Of a stretch of 7,210 nt of DNA, positions 1 to 5,839 are shown in pieces (the stretch's first letter is position 1; the number at the start of each line of letters is the position of its first letter). Source of the DNA: Spirochaetales bacterium (GTDB lineage Bacteria; Spirochaetota; Spirochaetia; Sphaerochaetales; Sphaerochaetaceae); assembly GCA_012519125.1 (NCBI GenBank), contig JAAYQY010000448.1:1-7210 (forward strand). Reading direction: 5' to 3'. A program made the translations under genes and the position numbers. The notes under the pieces were generated by a model. That model was not told where the DNA came from, made no database searches, and worked only from the letters and a program-made list of their open reading frames with translations.

Positions 1-1549
1 CAACAATGCCAATGATGGAACTCACCAAGCCTATGATGGCAACCGTAGGCGCAATATCCTTCACAAAGGTATTCTTGGCCACCACAATGGTCGACTCTGG
101 CATAACAGGAGCATCCCCGTCGGCTCTCTTTCCGTCACGATCATATACCTTGACTGAGGCCGGATAGGAGGCATCATCGCTAAGCCCACCTGCAAGCGCT
201 ATATAGTAGTTGGCTGTCTTATCAGGAACATAGGCAAACACACCCGAACGAGCCACTCCTCCGCTGACAGACACGAATCGTTGGGAGAACGGAATCAGGA
301 TGGTATCACCAGCTTGAAGCCGCTGGGCACCTTGTGCATCGTTCCCATAGAGAATCTGCTGTACGTTCAACGGAATGCGTGAATTACCGCGAAGAAGGTA
401 TGAGTGCTCAAGATCACTTACCGTAAGCAGACGGACTGCAATGGTGGAAAGCATCTGCTTGACAGTCTCTCCTGGGTAGAACTGATAGAAAATCCGCCCT
501 GAGGAGTACCCCATCAAGGCAGTGGAAGAAAGGTTGTCATACGCCTCAGTAGAGGAAACAGCCCCTTCCACAACTACACTTTGCAAACTAGGTTGCAGCA
601 TGTCGACAAACACCTGATCCATGTGTTCCAGCTCAAACCGTTCTCCGCTGAAGAGGTCAGCATACTGCACTTCCCAAGCTCCGGTCTCTGCATGATAACG
701 CTGGATACGAATGTTCTGTACATCTGCACCGGAGAGTACTCCCCCACTATATTTGGTAATGAGGTCTTTCAAGTCTTCGCTTTCATCAATCTGATAAGTA
801 CCCTTCTCATAGACATGGCCACCGAGAAGGATGATTCTGTCAGCACGTCTGAGGGTGATCACATCACCGCTCTGCAGCAGAGGGTCTTGGGTCAGGTCGC
901 CCTTGCGCAAGGCCATGTATAGATCGAAGGACTCGCTGCTTCCGTCAGTATGGGTGATGCTCACTTCACGGGTTGAGGCATACGGGGTCGCACTTCTGAT
1001 GACTTCCGATAGGCGGCTCAAACCCCATGCAGGAACAACACGGGTCCCAACCACCTCACCTACGACAGAAACAGAAAAAGATCCGGTTCCGGTGAAGACC
1101 AACTGCGGATTTGAATAACTGTGATAGGTCTGAACCATGGAAAGAATCTGGTCACGCAACTGCTGGAAGGTCAGATTCTTTCCCTGAATCGAACCTAAGC
1201 CGGGAATCGTAACGGTACGATTCCCATCGGCCTGCAAATCCATGGTCACTGTTTTCAAGCCATCCAAATACACCAATCGGAAGGTGTCACCGGGGGTTAC
1301 AGGATACTTCCCGTTGCTGATGGCACTCAGCACCCGCGCCTCCGGCTCATCCGGCTCAGCAACCGATCCAAGCCCCAGCTGGGCTGCATAGGACTGGACA
1401 CTCAAATCCTCAGAAACCTCATATGCCTTTGACGTCGTGCCGAAAAGCGGAGATCGGATTACCAATCCGGCTTCCTGGGCGAACAGGGTGACACTGCATA
1501 CCAGCAGCAATATGGCCACAATCACGAACCTGATTCTCGATGACTTCAT
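1..1549 (-). CDS. SLBB-domain polysaccharide export protein (C-terminus cut by window edge)
   Basis: Reading the minus strand from ATG at 1549 gives 516 codons with no stop up to the window edge, so the C-terminus is missing. Residues 1-24 form a signal peptide (basic MKSSRIR, a hydrophobic core, then LFA before QEA). Cys18 lies inside the core without a lipobox, so signal peptidase I cleavage is likely. Residues about 82-155 resemble the Poly_export domain (YPVTPGDTF at 82-90, then VTIPGLGSIQG). About four SLBB-like units follow, beginning near 159 (VSVVGEVVGTR), 239 (IILLGGHVYEKGTY), 325 (VVVEGAV) and 426 (VSVSGGVARSGVF); several end in an 'L.xGDxI.I' strand. Residues 500-516 are a hydrophobic segment that continues past the edge, possibly a membrane helix. 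Wza-type proteins of this kind form the outer-membrane or periplasmic conduit for capsule or exopolysaccharide. The start is supported by GAAGGA 9 nt upstream. Family is confident; the polysaccharide is unknown. Confidence 0.85.
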   Translation of the reverse strand, partial: MKSSRIRFVIVAILLLVCSVTLFAQEAGLVIRSPLFGTTSKAYEVSEDLSVQSYAAQLGLGSVAEPDEPEARVLSAISNGKYPVTPGDTFRLVYLDGLKTVTMDLQADGNRTVTIPGLGSIQGKNLTFQQLRDQILSMVQTYHSYSNPQLVFTGTGSFSVSVVGEVVGTRVVPAWGLSRLSEVIRSATPYASTREVSITHTDGSSESFDLYMALRKGDLTQDPLLQSGDVITLRRADRIILLGGHVYEKGTYQIDESEDLKDLITKYSGGVLSGADVQNIRIQRYHAETGAWEVQYADLFSGERFELEHMDQVFVDMLQPSLQSVVVEGAVSSTEAYDNLSSTALMGYSSGRIFYQFYPGETVKQMLSTIAVRLLTVSDLEHSYLLRGNSRIPLNVQQILYGNDAQGAQRLQAGDTILIPFSQRFVSVSGGVARSGVFAYVPDKTANYYIALAGGLSDDASYPASVKVYDRDGKRADGDAPVMPESTIVVAKNTFVKDIAPTVAIIGLVSSIIGIV

Positions 1550-1558
1550 GCGACACAA

Positions 1559-1564
1559 TCCTTC
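1559..1564 (-). promoter_or_regulatory. Ribosome binding site of the SLBB export gene
   Basis: On the minus strand GAAGGA lies 9 nt before the ATG at 1549. It decides the start: the signal peptide begins at this ATG, and I saw no other start with a comparable site. Confidence 0.7.
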
Positions 1565-1720
1565 ATTAACAGGGTAACCGTCCCGACTTGTACGGACAGA
1601 CGTGTTTCATCCTATCATTTGTACTAGGCTGATACAAGCATAAATCTGATGCACACTCAGAGTAAACACCGGATCCAAACAAAGGATACAGAGGATGCAG
1701 GATGCACAGCCCCCAACCAT

Positions 1721-1740
1721 CAATACAACACAATGCAACA
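1721..1740. repeat. 10-bp imperfect tandem repeat
   Basis: CAATACAACA is followed directly by CAATGCAACA, two 10-bp units differing at one base. The core AATGCAACAA (1732-1741) recurs exactly as an inverted copy at 1835-1844, and TTGCAACA occurs at 1764-1771. This could be an operator cluster for a regulator of either divergent gene, or chance similarity in A/C-rich sequence. Confidence 0.5.
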
Positions 1741-1769
1741 ATATATCGATATTTATTGATTTTTTGCAA
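1740..1769 (-). promoter_or_regulatory. Weak candidate promoter for the SLBB export gene
   Basis: On the minus strand TTGCAA (1769-1764) and TATATT (1745-1740) are separated by 18 nt, matching consensus at 4/6 and 5/6 positions. It would give a leader of about 180 nt. Two other weak candidates lie closer to the gene: TTTACT (1666-1661) with TATGCT 18 nt further on, and TTGTAT (1637-1632) with TAGGAT (1614-1609), spaced 17 nt and with an extended TG. Sequence alone cannot choose among them. Confidence 0.25.
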
Positions 1770-1856
1770 CACCTTGCTTCTAAAACAACATTTTTACTGT
1801 ACATTTGCAAAGTTTCGCACAACCTATTTGTATTTTGTTGCATTTTGAGGGAAATA

Positions 1857-1871
1857 GTACATTTGATGTAC
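1857..1871. repeat. Short inverted repeat GTACA-N5-TGTAC
   Basis: GTACATTTGATGTAC is a perfect 5-bp inverted repeat with a 5-bp centre. Its left half GTACATTTG also occurs at 1799-1807, 58 bp away. It is a possible dimeric-repressor half-site arrangement about 75 bp upstream of the operon -35 box. The arms are short and the surroundings AT-rich, so chance is possible. Confidence 0.35.
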
Positions 1872-1943
1872 AATTTTTAAATTTACCTATTTTTTAAGTA
1901 ATATATCTGAGTTTTCCCGCTCTAAATGTTTCTCAAGAATGTT

Positions 1944-1972
1944 TTGACAGCAGAAAAAACCTCCCGTATAAT
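1944..1972 (+). promoter_or_regulatory. Consensus sigma-70-type promoter of the ABC importer operon
   Basis: TTGACA at 1944-1949 and TATAAT at 1967-1972 are separated by exactly 17 bp, so both hexamers and the spacing match consensus. Transcription would start near 1979-1980, leaving a leader of about 60 nt before the ATG at 2039. Such a match predicts strong basal transcription, suiting an abundant periplasmic binding protein. Any control would then need a repressor or post-transcriptional step. Confidence 0.9.
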
Positions 1973-2026
1973 TTGAAACAGTTGAGGTTCTTCGAGTACT
2001 ATCAACAACATCACGCAATCTTTTTT

Positions 2027-2032
2027 AAGGAG
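2027..2032 (+). promoter_or_regulatory. Ribosome binding site of the BMP-family binding protein
   Basis: AAGGAG lies 6 nt before ATG 2039. It settles the start, because the in-frame TTG at 1973 directly abuts the -10 box, lies upstream of the expected transcription start and has no such site. Confidence 0.85.
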
Positions 2033-2038
2033 AGAATC

Positions 2039-3139
2039 ATGAAAAAAGGTATTGTTCTACTGTTGATCGTCCTGCTGGTTTCTTCCTTTGCGTTCGCGCA
2101 AGGGAGTAAAGAGGCTGCCAGTTCGGCCAAGGCTGATGCGCCCATGAAAGTAGGCGTCATCTACATCAGTCCTCCTGGAGACATGGGCTATTCCTACATG
2201 CATGACCAAGGCACCATTGCCATGGAAGAGCATTTCGGAGACAAGATCCAGGTCATCAGAATGGAAGGCATTCCTGAGAACGAGAGTAGCGAACGTGTTA
2301 TGGAGAACCTCATCGACGAAGGCTGCAAAGTCATCTTTGCCAACTCCTATAACTATCAGCAGTACATGCTCAACGTTGCACAGCGTTATCCCGATGTGTA
2401 CTTCGAGCACTGCTCCGGCTACCTTGCCAATGACAACATGTCCAACTACTTCGGAAGAATGTACCAGATGCGCTATCTCTCCGGCATGATTGCCGCCAAG
2501 ATGTCCCCCACCGGCAAACTTGGCTATGTAGGCGCATACAACACTCCTGAAGTTGTCCGCGGCATCAACGCATTTGCACTCGGTGCAAGATCCATCAATC
2601 CGAAGGCCACGGTCACAGTCGTTTGGACCAACACCTGGTTCGATCCCTCCCTCGAGCGCCAGGGCGCCATCGCCCTCCTCGATCAGGGTGCAGACGTAAT
2701 CGCACAGCATCAGGATACCACCGAACCCGCAAAGGCAGCCATCGAGCGCGGCAAGTACGCCATCGGTTACAATGCTGACTTCCGTGGCATGATCGGTGAT
2801 GATCGCATTCTCGTCTCCCCGATGTGGAACTGGGGCAACTACATGATTCCTGCCGTGCAGAGTGCACTGGACGGGACTTGGAAGAGCCAGAGCTACTGGG
2901 GCGGACTCGAGGACGAGATGATTCATCTCAGCTCGATTTCCCCGCTCGTACCGGCAGATTTCGTCAAGCAGGTTGAAGCCAAGCAGGCTGAAATCCATGA
3001 CGGCAAGTGGGATGTATTCTGGGGTGCTCTGAAGGACAACACTGGTGCAGTCCGTCAGAATGCAGGACAGAAAATGAGCGATGAGGCTATGCTTACCATG
3101 GATTGGTTTGTGGAAGGCGTCATCGGCAAGGTCAACTGA
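2039..3139 (+). CDS. BMP/Med-family periplasmic binding protein of a purine-type ABC importer
   Basis: The 366-residue product is the substrate receptor of the downstream importer. Residues 1-20 are a signal peptide (MKKG, a hydrophobic core, then FAFA) cleaved before QGSKEA. There is no cysteine there, so it is probably a soluble periplasmic protein rather than a lipoprotein. The mature domain starts near residue 36 (MKVGVIYISPPGDMGYS). Landmarks are HDQGT (55-59), the second-lobe entry GKLGYVGAYNTPEVVRGINAF (159-179), WTNTWFDP (196-203), HQDTT (224-228), GYNAD (243-247) and WNW (263-265). These fit the Bmp/Med family (COG1744), whose characterised members include PnrA of Treponema pallidum, a purine nucleoside receptor. 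From memory, WNW-type members may include a Brucella protein found with adenine, so nucleobase binding is possible. C-ending codons such as AAC, TAC and ATC are frequent, suggesting high expression. Family is certain; ligand is inferred. Confidence 0.93.
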   Translation: MKKGIVLLLIVLLVSSFAFAQGSKEAASSAKADAPMKVGVIYISPPGDMGYSYMHDQGTIAMEEHFGDKIQVIRMEGIPENESSERVMENLIDEGCKVIFANSYNYQQYMLNVAQRYPDVYFEHCSGYLANDNMSNYFGRMYQMRYLSGMIAAKMSPTGKLGYVGAYNTPEVVRGINAFALGARSINPKATVTVVWTNTWFDPSLERQGAIALLDQGADVIAQHQDTTEPAKAAIERGKYAIGYNADFRGMIGDDRILVSPMWNWGNYMIPAVQSALDGTWKSQSYWGGLEDEMIHLSSISPLVPADFVKQVEAKQAEIHDGKWDVFWGALKDNTGAVRQNAGQKMSDEAMLTMDWFVEGVIGKVN

Positions 3140-3157
3140 TCTAAACTGTAATTGGTT

Positions 3158-3181
3158 GGGGGCGGGCGTTTGTCCGCCTCC
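3158..3181 (+). promoter_or_regulatory. Strong intercistronic stem-loop after the binding-protein gene
   Basis: GGGGGCGGGC (3158-3167) pairs with GTCCGCCTCC (3172-3181) around a GTTT loop. This gives ten pairs, two of them G-U, and T3157 with A3182 can add an eleventh. It begins 18 nt after the stop codon and has no following T-run, so it is not a classical terminator. Similar structures between binding-protein and membrane-component genes protect the upstream message from 3' exonucleases or reduce read-through. That would yield excess receptor over transporter here. Confidence 0.8.
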
Positions 3182-3200
3182 ACATAATTTCAAACACATT

Positions 3201-3217
3201 GCCCTCATTTCGGGGGC
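3201..3217 (+). promoter_or_regulatory. Small stem-loop just upstream of the ATPase ribosome binding site
   Basis: GCCCTC (3201-3206) can pair with GGGGGC (3212-3217) around ATTTC, giving six pairs including one G-U. It ends about 7 nt before the weak AAGCGGA ribosome binding site and could modulate ATPase translation. It is shorter than the preceding hairpin. Confidence 0.45.
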
Positions 3218-3236
3218 GTAAGTAAGCGGACAGAAC

Positions 3237-4778
3237 ATGAGTGAAAAGAACACCGACGAAACACCCGTCGTGCGTATGGTCAATATTACCAAGCACTTTC
3301 CAGGAGTCCTTGCGAATGACAGTGTGGACCTGACCTTGCACCGAGGGGAAGTTCTCGCCCTCCTTGGTGAAAATGGAGCCGGAAAAAGCACCCTGATGAA
3401 CATGCTGGTCGGTCTCTATCGACCCGACAGCGGAGAAATATTCGTCAAAGGTAAAATGGCGGAGATCAACAGTCCCCAGGACTCCATGGCCCTGGGCATT
3501 GGCATGATTCACCAGGAGTTCATGCTTGTCGGCAACATGACAGTTGCTGAGAACATCATCCTGGGCATGAAAGATCTTCCGTTCGTCCCTCCAATGGCTG
3601 ATATCAAGGCCAAGATCACTGAACTGAGCAAGCGCTATGGGCTGCAGGTCTATCCTGACAAGGTCATCCAAGACCTCTCGGTCGGCGAACAGCAGCGCGT
3701 CGAAATACTCAAGCTTCTCTATAGGGGAGCTGATATCCTTATCCTTGACGAACCTACGGCAGTATTGACTCCCGGAGAAGCAAGGGATCTGAATGAGATA
3801 TTGAAGAAGATGCTTGCCGAGGGCAAGAGTGCCATCTTCATTACCCATAAAATGGATGAGGTTATGGAGTTCAGCCATACCGTCCAGGTACTCAGAAGAG
3901 GGAAAAGCGTTTCAAGCTGCCCGACCAACACCATCAAGCGGGTACAGGATCTGGCAAATATGATGGTTGGGCGTGACATACTCTTCTCACTCGACCGCGG
4001 GCCGTACAAGCCAACCGATGTCATGGTCGAAGCGAGGGATATCACCGTCCTTCCCATAGGAGGAGGAAAGCCTGTACTGGACAAAGTCTCCTTCTCCATC
4101 CGTGGTGGCGAAATTTTTGGAATTGCCGGTGTTGCCGGAAACGGGCAGCAACAGCTGACCGAAGCCCTCACTGGGCTTTTGAGAGTCGACAGCGGCACCA
4201 TCCTGCTCAACGGCAAGGACATGACCAACAAAACCCCTCTACAGGTCATCAAGAGCGGGGTCAGCCACATTCCTGCCGACCGTGGAAGAATGGGCGTGGT
4301 TGGGGATATGAGTGTCGGTGACAACCTTTCGATGAAGAAGTACCGCACCCAAGAACTCTCCAGTCATAGCGTCATCAACAAAAGTTGGGTCCGGAAGTTC
4401 GCAGACCACCTGATTGATGTGTTCACCATCAAAACACCCAGTCAGGATACTTCGGTGAAGTTCCTCAGCGGAGGGAACATCCAGAAAACCATCCTCGCTC
4501 GTGAGATTGACTCATGCGGGGGGATTCTCATTGCTGTCTACCCATCCCGTGGCCTGGACGTAGGGGCTACCGAGGCGGTGAGACAAAACTTGATCAAGCA
4601 ACGGGACAAAGGCAATGCAGTGCTGCTCGTCAGCGAGGAGCTGGAGGAGCTCTTGATGGTGGCAGACAAGATTGCTGTTATGTTTGAAGGAAGAATCATG
4701 GACATTGTAGATGCTGACAAAGCATCCACCGAACGGTTGGGTATGCTTATGGCCGGAGTTGAGAGGGAGGACGTATGA
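3237..4778 (+). CDS. Double-domain ABC importer ATPase (NupO/YufO type)
   Basis: The 513-residue cytoplasmic protein powers the importer with two fused nucleotide-binding domains, matching the roughly 510 residues of this family (COG3845). Domain 1 is complete: Walker A GENGAGKST (44-52), Q-loop Gln93 in IHQEF, signature LSVGEQQR (147-154), Walker B ILILDEPT (167-174) and His204. Domain 2 is degenerate: GVAGNGQQ (298-305) has Gln304 where Walker A lysine belongs, the Walker B end reads VYPSRGLD (434-441) without the catalytic glutamate, and Ser466 replaces the switch histidine. It keeps the signature LSGGNIQK (410-417). This asymmetry is usual for RbsA-like carbohydrate and nucleoside importers, with domain 1 hydrolysing ATP. 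The start ATG has only a weak site (AAGCGGA, 6 nt away), but a later Met14 has none. It follows the binding-protein gene by 97 bp and overlaps the next gene by 4 bp. Confidence 0.95.
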   Translation: MSEKNTDETPVVRMVNITKHFPGVLANDSVDLTLHRGEVLALLGENGAGKSTLMNMLVGLYRPDSGEIFVKGKMAEINSPQDSMALGIGMIHQEFMLVGNMTVAENIILGMKDLPFVPPMADIKAKITELSKRYGLQVYPDKVIQDLSVGEQQRVEILKLLYRGADILILDEPTAVLTPGEARDLNEILKKMLAEGKSAIFITHKMDEVMEFSHTVQVLRRGKSVSSCPTNTIKRVQDLANMMVGRDILFSLDRGPYKPTDVMVEARDITVLPIGGGKPVLDKVSFSIRGGEIFGIAGVAGNGQQQLTEALTGLLRVDSGTILLNGKDMTNKTPLQVIKSGVSHIPADRGRMGVVGDMSVGDNLSMKKYRTQELSSHSVINKSWVRKFADHLIDVFTIKTPSQDTSVKFLSGGNIQKTILAREIDSCGGILIAVYPSRGLDVGATEAVRQNLIKQRDKGNAVLLVSEELEELLMVADKIAVMFEGRIMDIVDADKASTERLGMLMAGVEREDV

Positions 4779-5839
4779 GACTAGGATTGGAAAAACGAGA
4801 CTATCGCTCCACACGGATGACGGTGCTCGTACCGATAGTCAGCCTTTTGATCTCCTTCCTGTTGGGAGCCATTGTCTTGGCAATCTCCAACGTCAATCCT
4901 TTGCAAACCTATGGAGCGATGCTCAAGGGAGCATTCGGAAGTCAGACCAAGATTCAGTACACAATTGCCAAGACTATCCCTCTTCTGCTTTGCGGCTTGG
5001 CCGTCGGGATAGCCTTCCGCCTCAAATTCTGGAACATCGGGGCTGAGGGCCAGTATGTTGCAGGGGTCATCGGCATCACCTGGGTCATGCAGTTCTGGAC
5101 GTTTCTCCCGAATATGTTGCTGCTCCCCGTCGGTATGCTCATTGGAGTGCTCTGCGGTGCATTCTGGGGAGGTATTCCCGGAGCCTTGAAAGCACAATGG
5201 AGCGTTGACGAGACGCTCACCACCCTGATGATGAACTATATCATCATCGGGTATGCCGAATATCTGTACATCAATGCTTGGAAAGCCCCCAGAGGGAATA
5301 TGGGCACTGTCAGATACCCGGAATTTGCTTGGCTTCCCAGAATCTGGGGAAGGGTGCACAGCGGCATCTATTTCGCTTTGATATTGGTAGTCATTCTCTG
5401 GTTCGTCCTGTACAAGACCCGTTGGGGCTTTGAGCTCAATATGATTGGAAAGAATAGAAGAGCTGCCCAGTGCCAAGGTGTCTCGATCAAACGGAACATC
5501 ATTCTTGCCATGCTTGTCAGTGGCGGTATCGCCGGTCTTGCAGGCGTCATCGACTCCGCAGCGGTGACCCACCAGCTTACCAAGGGTGTCAACTCAGGCT
5601 ATGGATTCACCGGCATCATCATTGCTTGGATGAGCGGCTTGAACCCCTTCGTCTCCATTATGGTGGCCCTTATCATGGCTGCCTTGGAGACCGGTTCAGA
5701 TGCACTTCAGCTGATGAAGCTTCCTGCAGCAATGGGTGAGGTTATGCAAGGCCTGATTCTCATTCCTCTGCTTGCTGGCAGCATTTTCACCGAGTATAAG
5801 TTGGTTACCCATACCAGTCATAAGGAGGCTACCGTATGA
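4775..5839 (+). CDS. ABC importer permease 1 (BPD_transp_2, NupP type)
   Basis: The 354-residue inner-membrane protein is one half of the translocation channel. A short basic cytoplasmic N-terminus (KRDYRSTR) precedes about eight or nine hydrophobic segments, roughly at 17-38, 64-82, 92-110, 114-135, 148-165, 198-214, 241-262, 277-302 and 322-338. Family landmarks are FWNIGAEGQ (85-93), VDETLTTLMMNYI (144-156), the cytoplasmic coupling region GFELNMIGKN to about 239, and SGGIAGLAGVID (249-260). These place it in COG4603 alongside Bacillus YufP/NupP, as expected after a NupO-like ATPase. The ATG overlaps the ATPase stop as ATGA, with GGGAGG 4 nt upstream inside the ATPase gene. This indicates translational coupling and matched subunit output. 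Length is near the family norm of about 350. Substrate is inferred from the operon. Confidence 0.94.
   Translation: MRLGLEKRDYRSTRMTVLVPIVSLLISFLLGAIVLAISNVNPLQTYGAMLKGAFGSQTKIQYTIAKTIPLLLCGLAVGIAFRLKFWNIGAEGQYVAGVIGITWVMQFWTFLPNMLLLPVGMLIGVLCGAFWGGIPGALKAQWSVDETLTTLMMNYIIIGYAEYLYINAWKAPRGNMGTVRYPEFAWLPRIWGRVHSGIYFALILVVILWFVLYKTRWGFELNMIGKNRRAAQCQGVSIKRNIILAMLVSGGIAGLAGVIDSAAVTHQLTKGVNSGYGFTGIIIAWMSGLNPFVSIMVALIMAALETGSDALQLMKLPAAMGEVMQGLILIPLLAGSIFTEYKLVTHTSHKEATV

Larger units (their letters stand above)
1550..2038. other. Divergent intergenic region without a gene
   Basis: These 489 bp lie between two divergently transcribed genes. I see no credible coding sequence: the short open frames lack ribosome binding sites and protein-like composition. 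Base composition changes sharply, with 1861-1900 containing only 6 G or C in 40 bases. The region holds the plus-strand operon promoter (1944-1972), a roughly 60-nt leader, weak candidate promoters for the minus-strand gene, a 10-bp tandem repeat (1721-1740), several TGCAACA copies on both strands, and an inverted repeat (1857-1871). It probably carries regulatory sites for both genes. Confidence 0.8.

Noticed and set aside
581..1118. Two plus-strand open frames of 113 and 95 codons
   Set aside because: They lie opposite the uninterrupted SLBB export gene and have no protein-like features or good start sites.
1566..1880. Small open frames on both strands in the intergenic region
   Set aside because: They have no ribosome binding sites, a cysteine-rich or random composition, and overlap one another and probable regulatory sequence.
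1973..2038. TTG start extending the binding protein by 22 residues
   Set aside because: The TTG abuts the -10 box and would be upstream of the transcription start. The ATG at 2039 has an AAGGAG site and begins a proper signal peptide.
1979..2038. Possible purine riboswitch in the operon leader
   Set aside because: The leader is only about 60 nt and I see neither the three-helix purine aptamer nor an alternative terminator stem in it.
2057..3403. A 448-codon open frame antisense to the binding-protein gene
   Set aside because: It overlaps two genes with clear family motifs and its translation shows no domain-like pattern. Long antisense frames arise from the strong C-ending codon bias of the sense gene.
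3141..3878. Antisense open frame of 245 codons over the start of the ATPase gene
   Set aside because: It lies opposite a complete Walker A/B-containing domain, has no ribosome binding site that I can see, and shows no recognisable motif.
4781..5572. Antisense open frame of 263 codons over permease 1
   Set aside because: The plus-strand protein has permease motifs and membrane segments; the antisense product is a polar, histidine- and aspartate-rich shadow.
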